A stretch of 64,000 nt of DNA from CAVVAL01 sp963742725 (lineage in GTDB: Bacteria > Actinomycetota > Actinomycetes > Mycobacteriales > Cryptosporangiaceae). The first letter of the stretch is position 1, and each line of letters begins with the position of its first letter. The position numbers and the translations under genes are program-made. Below are positions 44,488 to 52,211 of this stretch, piece by piece. The stretch spans positions 2,604,001 through 2,668,000 of the forward strand of contig CAVUMX010000001.1 of NCBI GenBank assembly GCA_963742725.1. The letters are read 5' to 3'. Under the pieces are notes generated by a model that did not search any database, was not told the DNA's origin, and saw nothing but the letters and a program-made list of their open reading frames with translations.

Positions 44488-45306
44488 TTACCGCGTGATC
44501 GGGAACTGGAGTTCGGTCACGCCGTTCGCGGTGTCGTCGGGGTCGTAGTCGAGGTAGAGCTCACGGGCGGTGCCGTCGGTGCGGTAGCCGTTGTCCTCGA
44601 TCCACTGCGCGAGCACCTGGATGCTCGCCTCGACGTTGTCCATCGGGCCGCGGTGGATGAGCGTGGCGGCGGCCGGGATCGGCGGCAGGTCGACGACGGC
44701 GAAGTCGTACGCGCCGTCCGGGGCGGCGTTGACCTGCGCCCCTGCGTGCACCTCGACGGACTCGCCGTCGCTGGGCACGTAGTACGCGATCGCCGGCCCG
44801 GTCATCGCGAGGCCGGCCTTGTCGAGGCGTTCGACCAGCTCGCCGTACATGGGCTGGATGACCGGCCCGATGTCGGCGCTCGCGTAGCTGGCGGCGACGG
44901 CCATCAGCTCGGCGACCCGCGCGGCGGGGACTTCCTTGACGACGACGTCCTGGGTGGTCATGTGACCCTCCGTCTCGATCATCCGGAGCCTCGCCTCGAC
45001 ACCGGCCAACCGGCGCGCGTCCGCTTCCATCTGCTCCTCCAACTGGGCGCGCCGCAGGCGCAGCATGCCCCGGAGCTCGACGACGTCGACCTTGTCGTCG
45101 AGGATCGACCGCACCTGCTGGAGCGTGAAGCCGAGGTCCTTGAGCGCGACGACGCGGTTGAGCCGCCGGAGCTGGTCGGCGCTGTAGAAGCGGTACGCGG
45201 ACGACGGGTCGACGGCCGCTGGGCGCAGCACGCCGATGTCGTCGTAGTGCCGCAACATGCGGACCGACACCCGGCCGAGCGTGGCGAACTCTCCGATACT
45301 GAACAT
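44488..45306 (-). CDS. MerR-family regulator with GyrI-like effector domain
   Basis: 272 residues from ATG 45306. The N-terminal winged helix is FSIGEFATLGRVSVRMLRHYDDIGVLRPAAVDPSSAYRFYSADQL with RLNRVVALKDLGFTLQQVRSIL. A coiled-coil dimerisation helix (LRLRRAQLEEQMEADARRLAGVEARLRMIE) leads to a C-terminal GyrI/BmrR-type domain of ~150 residues that binds small molecules. The likely job is activation in response to a lipophilic compound. A promoter with 19-bp spacing lies just upstream, so it probably controls itself. The neighbouring divergent gene is DUF1304. Confidence 0.93.
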   Translation of the reverse strand: MFSIGEFATLGRVSVRMLRHYDDIGVLRPAAVDPSSAYRFYSADQLRRLNRVVALKDLGFTLQQVRSILDDKVDVVELRGMLRLRRAQLEEQMEADARRLAGVEARLRMIETEGHMTTQDVVVKEVPAARVAELMAVAASYASADIGPVIQPMYGELVERLDKAGLAMTGPAIAYYVPSDGESVEVHAGAQVNAAPDGAYDFAVVDLPPIPAAATLIHRGPMDNVEASIQVLAQWIEDNGYRTDGTARELYLDYDPDDTANGVTELQFPITR

Positions 45307-45316
45307 GGCACGTCCA

Positions 45317-45347
45317 ACCGTCGGGCCTCACACCGTGTCAGGGTCAA
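45317..45347 (-). promoter_or_regulatory. MerR-type promoter with 19-bp spacer and dyad
   Basis: On the minus strand TTGACC (45342-45347) and GACGGT (45317-45322) are separated by exactly 19 bp, the long spacer typical of MerR-activated promoters. The spacer contains an imperfect dyad CCTGACAC-G-GTGTGAGG. The MerR gene start is only ~10 bp beyond, so its mRNA is short-leadered or leaderless. Confidence 0.6.
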
Positions 45348-45428
45348 GCATGCCGGAGCCGGAAAGATAAGTACGAACGGTCGTGCTAATCTGACCGCCG
45401 TCCACCACACGAGAGAGGCTCGCCGCTG

Positions 45429-45791
45429 ATGGAGACCGTCGCGCAGATCCTGATCGGCATCATCGCCGTGCTGCACGTGTACTTCCTGGTCCTGGAGATG
45501 TTCCTGTGGACCAGGCCGCTCGGGCTCAAGACGTTCCGGCAGAGCCAGGAGCAGGCCGACGCGTCGGCCGTGCTGGCCGCTAACCAGGGTCTCTACAACG
45601 GCTTCCTCGCCGCCGGTCTGGCGTGGAGCCTGATCGCCGACGACCCGGCAGGGCTCCACTTCAAGGTCTTCTTCCTGGCCTGCGTGATCGTGGCCGGCGT
45701 CTACGGCGGCGTCACGGTGTCCCGCCGGATCGCCTACATCCAGGCGGTGCCGGCGGTCCTGGCGCTCGCGTTGGTGCTGCTCTCGCGCTGA
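45429..45791 (+). CDS. DUF1304-family small membrane protein
   Basis: 120 residues from ATG 45429 (GAGAGAGG 9-16 nt upstream). Four hydrophobic helices: VAQILIGIIAVLHVYFLVLEMFLW, LYNGFLAAGLAWSLI, FKVFFLACVIVAGVYGGV and IQAVPAVLALALVLL. The family pattern HxYFxxLEMFxW and NQGLYNGFLAAGL is complete. It is an integral inner-membrane protein with no settled function. It is divergent from the MerR gene and may be part of the same response, but the MerR promoter points the other way. A terminator follows. Confidence 0.93.
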   Translation: METVAQILIGIIAVLHVYFLVLEMFLWTRPLGLKTFRQSQEQADASAVLAANQGLYNGFLAAGLAWSLIADDPAGLHFKVFFLACVIVAGVYGGVTVSRRIAYIQAVPAVLALALVLLSR

Positions 45792-45805
45792 TCGCCCAGC
45801 TCACG

Positions 45806-45825
45806 GCCCCCGGTTCGCCGGGGGC
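45806..45825 (+). terminator. Terminator after DUF1304 gene
   Basis: Arms GCCCCCGG (45806-45813) and CCGGGGGC (45818-45825) close on a TTCG tetraloop, 14 bp after the stop. Confidence 0.8.
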
Positions 45826-45852
45826 TTCGCTGTGTCCGGGCTCACAAATGTG

Positions 45853-45891
45853 TTGCGGAAGCTTTCTGGAAAGAAGATGCTTGTACCAAGC
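45853..45891 (+). promoter_or_regulatory. Promoter and operator of the marR-MFS operon
   Basis: TTGCGG (45853-45858), 17 bp, then GATGCT (45876-45881) form a plausible promoter. A perfect palindrome GCTTGTACCAAGC (45879-45891) overlaps the -10 and would cover the transcription start, as expected for MarR autorepression. Motif-based inference. Confidence 0.55.
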
Positions 45892-45915
45892 AAGTATCTG
45901 CCTGGGAGGCCGGCC

Positions 45916-46392
45916 ATGGACTCGTTCGACGCGTGCACGAACGAACTGATCTCGTTCGTACGGGCGACGAAGCGCCTGGCGCACGTACCCGTTACGGAGG
46001 GGCCGGCGCTCGACCGCCCGGCCCTGATGCTGCTGTACGGGACGGTCGAGCACGGACCCGTCCGCCCGTCGGCGCTCGCGGACAGCCTGCACCTCGACCT
46101 GTCGACCGTTAGCCGCCAGCTCGCCACCTTGGAGACGTCCGGCTGGGTCGTGCGTGAACGCGACCCCGACGACCGCCGTGCCTTCCTGGTCCGGGCCACC
46201 GACGAGGGCCAGCAGGTTCTCGCCGTGAACCTGGCCGCGCGGCGCGACATGTTGAAAGACCTGCTCATCGACTGGTCCGAGGACGAGCGGATGGAGTTCG
46301 CCCGCCTCCTGGGCCTGCTCAACGCCAGCTTGGAGAAGCGCAACGGGGGCTCTCACTGCGTGTTGGCCCGTGCCGGAGAGGGAACAGCGTGA
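45916..46392 (+). CDS. MarR-family transcriptional regulator
   Basis: 158 residues from ATG 45916 (GGGAGG 6 nt upstream). Winged-helix core: ALMLLYGTVEHGPVRPSALADSLHLDLSTVSRQLATLETSGWVVRERDPDDRRAFLVRATDEGQQ, including the DxRxxxVxLT-type wing (DPDDRRAFLVRAT). Flanking helices form the dimer interface. A palindrome directly upstream is the likely operator. Its stop overlaps the GTG of the exporter, so it almost certainly represses that drug efflux gene. Confidence 0.93.
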   Translation: MDSFDACTNELISFVRATKRLAHVPVTEGPALDRPALMLLYGTVEHGPVRPSALADSLHLDLSTVSRQLATLETSGWVVRERDPDDRRAFLVRATDEGQQVLAVNLAARRDMLKDLLIDWSEDERMEFARLLGLLNASLEKRNGGSHCVLARAGEGTA

Positions 46393-47951
46393 CAATCGAA
46401 GAACAAGCCAGACCAAAGCTCAGTAACCGCCAGATCATGCTGGCGATGGTGGCCCTGATGACGGGCATGCTGTTGGCCGCACTCGACCAGACCATCGTCG
46501 GCACCGCCATGCCCACGATCGTCGGCAAGCTCGGCGGCCTCGAGCACTACTCGTGGGTGATCACCGCCTACCTGCTCACGTCCACGGCGTCCACGCCGCT
46601 GTACGGCAAGATCTCCGACCTGTACGGGCGGCGCCCGGTCCTGCTGTTCGCCATCGCCACGTTCGTCGTGGGATCGCTGCTCGCCGGACTCAGCCAGGAG
46701 ATGTGGCAGCTCATCGCCACCCGTGCCATCCAGGGCGTCGGCGCCGGCGGACTCATGGTCCTCGCGTTCACCGTCGTCAGCGACCTGGTCAGCCCGCGTG
46801 AGCGCGGCAAGTACCAGGGCCTGTTCGGCGCCGTGTTCGGGCTGTCGTCCGTCGCGGGTCCGCTGCTCGGCGGCTACTTCGCCGAACGCGACTGGCGCTG
46901 GATCTTCTTCATCAACATCCCGCTCGGGATCGCCGCGTTCCTGATCACCGCGTCGGTGCTGAAGCTGCCGCACGTGCGGCGCGACCACAAGATCGACTAC
47001 CTCGGCGCCGCGCTGATGGTCAGCGGCGTGAGCATGCTGCTCCTCGCGCTGTCCTGGGGCGGCAACGAGTACGCGTGGAGTTCGGCCACGATCGTCGGCC
47101 TCGCCGCCGGCGGCCTCGTCCTGTCGGTCCTGTTCGTGCTGTGGGAGGCGCGTGCGCCCGAGCCGATCCTGCCCCTGCGGCTGTTCCGCAGCCGGAGCTT
47201 CTCGCTGGCCAACATCGGCAGCGTCGTGATGGGCATCGCGATGTTCGGCGCCATCCTCTACATCCCGATGTACCTGCAGATCGTGAAGGGCCACTCGCCC
47301 ACCGCGTCCGGGCTGCTGATGCTGCCGCTCATGGTCGGCATCATCGGTGCCTCGGTCGGCAGCGGACGGTTGATCTCCTCGATCGGCCGGTACAAGTGGG
47401 TCATGGTGGTCGGCTCCGTCGTCATGGTCGCCGGGCTGCTCAGCAACGTGCGGCTCGAACGCGACACGTCGATGGTCGAGGCGTCCGTCTACATGGCGCT
47501 CGTCGGCCTCGGTATGGGCCTGGTCATGCAGCCGCTGGTGCTCGCCGTCCAGAACGGGCTGGCGATGCACGAGATGGGTGCCGGCACGTCCGCGGTGACG
47601 TTCTTCCGCTCGCTCGGCGGATCGTTCGGTGTGGCGGCGCTCGGCGCGGTGTTCAACGACCGCCTCGCGTACTGGATGAGCCAGTTGATGCCGGCCGGCG
47701 GCGTCCCGTCCGGTGACAGCGGGGACCTGCTCGGCGACCCGGCCCGGATCCTCGCGCTGCCGGAGCCGATCGTGGTAGCGATCCAGGAGTCGTTCGTCCG
47801 GTCGATCCACACGGTGTTCCTGGTGGCGGCGGCCGTGGCCGTGGTCGCGATCGTCGTCACGGTGCTGATGCCGAACGGCACGCTGAAGGGCCCGGACCCG
47901 TCGGCTCCGGCCCTCGACGAGGAACCGGCCGTAGCCGCCGCGATCGTCTAG
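46389..47951 (+). CDS. DHA2-family (14-TM) multidrug MFS exporter
   Basis: 520 residues from GTG 46389, overlapping the marR stop by 4 nt. The sequence has the EmrB/QacA signature: ALDQTIVGTAMPTIVGKLGG in helix 1, the motif A loop KISDLYGRRPVLL and RAIQGVGAGGLMVL, then SPRERGKYQGLFGAVFGLSSVAGPLLGGYF (motif C), and about 14 helices in total with a larger loop near residue 430. Proton-driven export of lipophilic or cationic drugs is expected. The C-terminus is a short acidic tail. Regulated by the adjacent MarR. Confidence 0.93.
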   Translation: MTIEEQARPKLSNRQIMLAMVALMTGMLLAALDQTIVGTAMPTIVGKLGGLEHYSWVITAYLLTSTASTPLYGKISDLYGRRPVLLFAIATFVVGSLLAGLSQEMWQLIATRAIQGVGAGGLMVLAFTVVSDLVSPRERGKYQGLFGAVFGLSSVAGPLLGGYFAERDWRWIFFINIPLGIAAFLITASVLKLPHVRRDHKIDYLGAALMVSGVSMLLLALSWGGNEYAWSSATIVGLAAGGLVLSVLFVLWEARAPEPILPLRLFRSRSFSLANIGSVVMGIAMFGAILYIPMYLQIVKGHSPTASGLLMLPLMVGIIGASVGSGRLISSIGRYKWVMVVGSVVMVAGLLSNVRLERDTSMVEASVYMALVGLGMGLVMQPLVLAVQNGLAMHEMGAGTSAVTFFRSLGGSFGVAALGAVFNDRLAYWMSQLMPAGGVPSGDSGDLLGDPARILALPEPIVVAIQESFVRSIHTVFLVAAAVAVVAIVVTVLMPNGTLKGPDPSAPALDEEPAVAAAIV

Positions 47952-47967
47952 CCGTCCGCGCCCCGCG

Positions 47968-48023
47968 CCGGAAGTGTGTGGGATTTCGTGAGCTATAGCT
48001 CGCACGAATCCGCACACTTCCGG
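47968..48023. repeat. 56-bp palindrome with CTATAG centre, copy 1
   Basis: Left arm CCGGAAGTGTGTGGGATT continues TCGTGAG up to a central CTATAG (47993-47998). The right arm is a slightly diverged complement ending in CACACTTCCGG. The stop codon of the minus-strand gene lies in the centre, so the right arm codes its last residues. The same left arm recurs at 49038. Confidence 0.8.
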
Positions 48024-48934
48024 GGCGTGCCGGACCAGCCACGGGCGCGCAGCACCCGCACCACCTGGGCGGCGACGGCGCACGGACGCGTGGTCACGTC
48101 GGCCCAGCCGTACCGGAGCGCCGTCTCACCCCGCGCGGCCGTTGCGTTGTCCCTGGTCATGTCCCGCCAGCGGCCGTCGGTGTCGGCGTGGCCGAGGCGC
48201 CCGTCCAGCTCCACCACCGTCGCGAATCCGTCGTAGCTGACGTCCTGGAACGTGTTGGCCACGGCCTTCTGCCGGCGTCCTGCCGGCAACCCGTGAGCCC
48301 GTTCGACGTCGCGTAGGTAGCGCAGCTCCAGCAGAGAATGAGCGCCCTCGGCGGCATCCGAGACGGCTTCCAGCAGATGCCTTCGCCAGCGCTGGGTGCG
48401 GCGCCGCCGGAGTTCGTCCGAGAGCTTGGCGGGGCTGGTCAGCCGGGACTGGCAGGCGCGCGTGACCAGCGCCACGGCGTCACCGAGCCGGGCCGCGCCG
48501 GAGGTGAGATCGAGGACGGTCGCTTCCACGGTCGTCCGGGGCGGACTCGCCGTCGGATGCGAGGAGCAATCGAGCCGACGTGACCGGTGCACGCGGACTC
48601 CTCTCGGCGACGCGGCGATCCGTCTCGCCGCGACAGTGACGTGGATCGGGCCGTCCGACAGGGAGCGAAGTCCCCAGAGCTCAGCGGCGGTCTCGTGGCT
48701 GAGGACCGCGCCCGGGCCGGCAGCCAGCAGTGCCACCCAACGCCGCGTCTCCACGGGGAGCGGACCTGTGAAGGTGACGTACACGCTGGTGGCGGCGCGT
48801 TGCCATCGGTGCGCGGCCAGATGCGCGGCGATCGCACCGTCGGACTGGCCGTGCTGGCGCGCCTGGCCACGGGTGACAGCACCAGCTTGCGCGGCAACCA
48901 ACGCGGGCCACGTCTGGAGAGCGAGTTCGGACAC
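47993..48934 (-). CDS. AbiEi-antitoxin/DUF559-like protein
   Basis: 313 residues from GTG 48934; a longer frame to 48997 is possible. The N-terminal ~90 residues look like the AbiEi-type winged helix (AAQAGAVTRGQARQHGQSDGAIAAHL, RWQRAATSVYVTF) and continue LSHETAAELWGL and IHVTV. The C-terminal third has the DUF559/Vsr-like nuclease layout: HSLLELRYLRDVERAHGLP, YDGFATVVELDGRLGHAD, DNATAARGETALRYGWADVTTRP. Proteins of this kind are common, often orphan, in actinobacteria; activity is uncertain. The last ~12 residues are encoded by the palindrome at 47968. A second copy of that palindrome lies upstream, so the gene is bracketed. Confidence 0.82.
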   Translation of the reverse strand: MSELALQTWPALVAAQAGAVTRGQARQHGQSDGAIAAHLAAHRWQRAATSVYVTFTGPLPVETRRWVALLAAGPGAVLSHETAAELWGLRSLSDGPIHVTVAARRIAASPRGVRVHRSRRLDCSSHPTASPPRTTVEATVLDLTSGAARLGDAVALVTRACQSRLTSPAKLSDELRRRRTQRWRRHLLEAVSDAAEGAHSLLELRYLRDVERAHGLPAGRRQKAVANTFQDVSYDGFATVVELDGRLGHADTDGRWRDMTRDNATAARGETALRYGWADVTTRPCAVAAQVVRVLRARGWSGTPRKCADSCEL

Positions 48935-49037
48935 CCCCTGACCGTGCCGACCACCGACGCGCGGCGCGAGAGCGCCGCCGCAACCTGTGGACAACAAACT
49001 CCCGCCACCTCAGCGCCGCTAGCTGTGCTACGGCGCC

Positions 49038-49091
49038 CCGAAGTGTGTGGGATTTCGTGAGCTATAGGTCACGAAATCCCACACACTTCGG
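49038..49091. repeat. 54-bp palindrome, copy 2, with perfect 23-bp arms
   Basis: Arms at 49038-49060 and 49069-49091 are exact complements over 23 bp (GTGTGTGGGATTTCGTGA within each) with loop GCTATAGG. The left arm matches the copy at 47968. It lies between the DUF559-like gene (upstream side) and ppa (downstream side), both on the minus strand, so it can terminate ppa transcription. Confidence 0.85.
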
Positions 49092-49131
49092 CGGGGGCGG
49101 GGCGGCGGGGCGGCGGGGCGGCGGGGCGGGT
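49092..49131 (+). repeat. G-rich tandem tract
   Basis: Directly after the palindrome are repeats of an 8-bp unit CGGCGGGG (about three and a half copies), giving four GGGG runs on the plus strand, a potential quadruplex. It ends 8 bp before the ppa stop. Confidence 0.8.
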
Positions 49132-49138
49132 GGCGTTG

Positions 49139-49633
49139 TTAGTGCTTGCCGCCGTTGTCGACGAGGCGCTTGCGGGAAGCGTCGATCTCGCGCTCCGCCT
49201 CGACCCGGCCGACCCACGTCGCGCCTTCGACGGACTTGCCCGGCTCCAGGTCCTTGTAGACCTCGAAGAAGTGCTGGATCTCCAGCCGGTCGAACTCCGG
49301 CAGGTGGTGGATGTCGCGCAAGTGCTCCATGCGGGGGTCGCCCGCCGGCACGCACAGGACCTTGTCGTCGCCGCCGGCCTCGTCCGTCATGCGGAACATG
49401 CCGATCGCGCGGCACTTGATGAGGCAGCCGGGGAACGTGGGCTCGTCGACCAGGACGAGCGCGTCCAGCGGGTCGCCGTCCTCGCCGAGGGTGTTCTCGA
49501 CGAATCCGTAGTCGGCCGGGTAGCGCGTCGAGGTGAAGAGCATCCGGTCCAGTCGGATCCGGCCGCTCTCGTGGTCAACCTCGTACTTGTTGCGCTGACC
49601 TTTGGGGATCTCGATCGTGACGTCGAACTCCAC
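49139..49633 (-). CDS. ppa: Family I inorganic pyrophosphatase
   Basis: 164 residues from ATG 49633. It hydrolyses cytoplasmic PPi to phosphate. Family signature DGDPLDALVLVDEP plus FDVTIEIPKGQRNKYEVDHESGRIRLDR, YPADYGFVENTLGEDGD, CVPAGDPR and HFFEVYKDLEPGKSV. All Mg and PPi-binding Asp/Lys/Tyr positions expected for the bacterial hexameric type appear present. It is divergent from dacB, ~75 bp apart. Together with the membrane hppA at the left end, the window has both a soluble and an energy-conserving pyrophosphatase. Confidence 0.96.
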   Translation of the reverse strand: MEFDVTIEIPKGQRNKYEVDHESGRIRLDRMLFTSTRYPADYGFVENTLGEDGDPLDALVLVDEPTFPGCLIKCRAIGMFRMTDEAGGDDKVLCVPAGDPRMEHLRDIHHLPEFDRLEIQHFFEVYKDLEPGKSVEGATWVGRVEAEREIDASRKRLVDNGGKH

Positions 49634-49708
49634 CGGGGGCTCCTCGTCGAGTCGGGTGGCAGGGTGAGGCTAGTGTCGCGCACGGAGAAACCACGAGGAG
49701 GAAGCCCC

Positions 49709-51100
49709 ATGGCGCAGCGCCGACACGGTGTGCTCTGGCTCACCCTCGGCGTGACGATCAGCCTCCTCCTCGGGACCGGAATTGGCTACTTCGCCACCGG
49801 CGGCGCGCCGGCCGCCCAGCGGCGGCAGGCCCAGGCGGGCCTCTGGGCGCCGATGCTGCCGGTCGCGCCGAACTTCGCAGACCCGAAGCCCGCTCTCGCA
49901 CCGGACGGTGTCGGCGGCGAGGCGGCGACGTCCGACGGGCTCGCCCGATCGCTGGCCGCCCTGGTCGCGAACGCGAGGTTCGGCAACAAGCTGGGGCTGT
50001 CCGTCGTCGACGCCGAGACCGGCGAGCAGCTGTACGGGGTGCGCGACGACGTCCAGGTCACGCCCGCGTCCACGACGAAGATCGTGACGGCCGTGGCGGT
50101 GCTGGCGGCGTTCGGCCCGTACCACCGCTTCACGACCAAGGTCGTCGCCGGCGAGTCGGAGGGCGAGGTCGTGCTGGTCGGCGGCGGCGATCCGACGATG
50201 GCCGTCGCGGACAGGTCCTCCTACGTCGGCGCGAGCCGGCTCGACGCGCTGGCCAAGCAGGTCAAGGCCGCCGGTTCCGTCACGAAGGTGACCGTCGACT
50301 CGACCCTGTTCACCGGCGCCGACCGGGGGCCGGGCTGGGAGCCGACGATCGTCTCCCAGGGCTTCGTCCCGCCGGTCAGCGCGCTCACGATCAACGGCGG
50401 GCGCACCACCCCGACCGAGGCCAGTTCCAAGGCGGCCCCGCGGACCCCGACCCCCGACCTGTTCGCCGGCAAGGCGTTCGCCGACCTGCTCGGCGTGTCG
50501 ACGGTGGCGCGCGGCACCGCGCCGGAGGGCGCCCGCGAGCTGGGCAAGCTCCAGTCGCCGACCGTCCAGCACCTGGTCGAGCTGATGCTGAACCTCAGCG
50601 ACAACGCGATCGCCGAGTCGCTGCTGCGGCAGGTCGCCCTGGCCAAGGGCCAGCCGGCGACGTTCGAGGGCGCGCAGGAGGCCGTCAAGGGGATCCTCAC
50701 CGAACTCGGGCTCGACGCGGCCGGCCACGGCCTGGTCGACGGCAGCGGCCTCTCGCGCGGCAACAAGATCAGCCCCAAGCTGCTGACCGCCATCCTGCAC
50801 GCCGTCACCGGGTCGAGCCGGCCGGCGCTGCGCGGCGTCCTCACCGGCCTTCCCGTCGCCGCCTACAGCGGGACCCTCGCCAACCGGTTCGGTGCCGCGC
50901 GGTCGGCGGCGGGCGACGTCCGGGCCAAGACGGGCAGCCTGGCCGGGGTTCGTGCACTCGCCGGCGTCGTCGTCGCCGAGAACGGGCGCCAGCTCGCTTT
51001 CGCCGCGATCACCGACGGCATCCCGCCGGGCGGCGAGTCCGGCGCCGAGGCCGGCCTCGACGAGATAGGCGCGGCCCTGGCCGGCTGCGGCTGCTCCTGA
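49709..51100 (+). CDS. dacB: D-alanyl-D-alanine carboxypeptidase/endopeptidase (PBP4 type, S13)
   Basis: 463 residues from ATG 49709 (GAGGAGGAAG 5-14 nt upstream). One N-terminal helix (HGVLWLTLGVTISLLLGTGIGYFATG) anchors it, facing outside. S13 motifs: catalytic TPASTTKIVTAVAVL (SxxK), SDN in NLSDNAIAESLL and KTG in VRAKTGSLAGVRALAG. Between motif 1 and 2 is the typical long insert of class C type-4 PBPs. It trims or cleaves peptidoglycan crosslinks. The conserved order dacB, metalloprotease, tilS, hpt, ftsH follows. Confidence 0.95.
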   Translation: MAQRRHGVLWLTLGVTISLLLGTGIGYFATGGAPAAQRRQAQAGLWAPMLPVAPNFADPKPALAPDGVGGEAATSDGLARSLAALVANARFGNKLGLSVVDAETGEQLYGVRDDVQVTPASTTKIVTAVAVLAAFGPYHRFTTKVVAGESEGEVVLVGGGDPTMAVADRSSYVGASRLDALAKQVKAAGSVTKVTVDSTLFTGADRGPGWEPTIVSQGFVPPVSALTINGGRTTPTEASSKAAPRTPTPDLFAGKAFADLLGVSTVARGTAPEGARELGKLQSPTVQHLVELMLNLSDNAIAESLLRQVALAKGQPATFEGAQEAVKGILTELGLDAAGHGLVDGSGLSRGNKISPKLLTAILHAVTGSSRPALRGVLTGLPVAAYSGTLANRFGAARSAAGDVRAKTGSLAGVRALAGVVVAENGRQLAFAAITDGIPPGGESGAEAGLDEIGAALAGCGCS

Positions 51101-51146
51101 CCCCGTTCGGGGAGCCGCGCGAGCGACGGCCACGTACCGTGGAGTA

Positions 51147-52211
51147 ATGACGCAGATGGTGGACTGGGACCTGGCCATCGCCACCGCGGGCGCCCTGGTG
51201 AAGAGCGGCCCGAAGGTGACCTACGCCGAAGCCGCCGACGTGGTCGCTGAGCTGCGTGAACTGACCGACGTGGCCGAGCTGCGCGTCCGTGAGTACACCG
51301 GTCTGACCGCGAAGGTCGCCCATCCGCCGGTCCGCGTCGTGGACCGCGGGGACTGGGTCGGGGCGAACGTCGAGGGCCTCCAGCAGGTGATGACGCCGCT
51401 CATCGAGCAGATCGCCGGCCGGGGAAAGATCAACAACGTCACGCGGCTGGTCGGCGCGAAGGCGACCGGCGTGCAGGCCGGCACGGTGTTCGCGTACCTG
51501 TCCGGCAAGGTGCTCGGCCAGTACGAGGTGTTCTCCGGGGAGCCGGGCCAGCTGCTGCTCGTCGCGCAGAACATCGTCGAGGCCGAGCGGAAGCTCCAGG
51601 TCGATCCGCGCGACTTCCGGCTGTGGGTCTGCCTGCACGAGGTGACCCACCGCACGCAGTTCACGGCCGTGCCGTGGCTGCGCCAGCACTTCCTGGACGA
51701 GGTCACCGCGTTCGTGGACGCCGCCGACACCGACGGGGAGGCGTTCGCCGAGCGGCTGCGCGGGGCGATCGACTCGCTCGTGGACGCCATCCGCAACACC
51801 GACTCCCGCAAGTCCGTCATGGACCTCGTGCAGACGCCGGCCCAGCGCGCGGTCGTCGACCGGCTCACCGCCCTGATGACGCTGGTCGAAGGCCACGCCG
51901 AGTTCGTCATGGACGGCGTCGGCCCGGACGTCGTACCCACGGTGGCGAGCATCCGGGAGAAGTTCAACGCACGCCGCGTCGCCCGGAACCCGATCGAGAA
52001 GGTGCTGCGGCGGCTCCTCGGCGTCGAGGTGAAGATGCGGCAGTACGCGGAAGGCAACCGGTTCGTCGCGGCGATCGTCGACGAGATCGGCATGGACGGC
52101 TTCAACGCGATCTGGACGTCCGCCGACACGCTTCCCCGGACGGACGAGCTGACGAACCCGGCGGCCTGGATCGAGCGTGTGCATGGCCGGCCCGCAGCCC
52201 TCGGTCGCTGA
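51147..52211 (+). CDS. Zinc-dependent metalloprotease of the F420-associated DUF2342 family
   Basis: 354 residues from ATG 51147. Contains HEXXH in WVCLHEVTHRTQFTAVPWLR with a following DEVTAFVDA helix, and VEGHAEFVMDGVGPDVVPTVASIREKFNARR near residue 250, where a further ligand-type Glu lies in EGHAEF. No signal peptide. It is the well-known uncharacterised actinobacterial gene between dacB and tilS, whose family tracks with coenzyme F420. The substrate is unknown. Its 3' end overlaps tilS. Confidence 0.92.
   Translation: MTQMVDWDLAIATAGALVKSGPKVTYAEAADVVAELRELTDVAELRVREYTGLTAKVAHPPVRVVDRGDWVGANVEGLQQVMTPLIEQIAGRGKINNVTRLVGAKATGVQAGTVFAYLSGKVLGQYEVFSGEPGQLLLVAQNIVEAERKLQVDPRDFRLWVCLHEVTHRTQFTAVPWLRQHFLDEVTAFVDAADTDGEAFAERLRGAIDSLVDAIRNTDSRKSVMDLVQTPAQRAVVDRLTALMTLVEGHAEFVMDGVGPDVVPTVASIREKFNARRVARNPIEKVLRRLLGVEVKMRQYAEGNRFVAAIVDEIGMDGFNAIWTSADTLPRTDELTNPAAWIERVHGRPAALGR

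Noticed and set aside
36563..49100. Whole 36.5-49 kb stretch as a genomic island
   Set aside because: No integrase, transposase or second attachment repeat was found and composition is similar to the flanks. Only the tRNA remnant hints at past integration.
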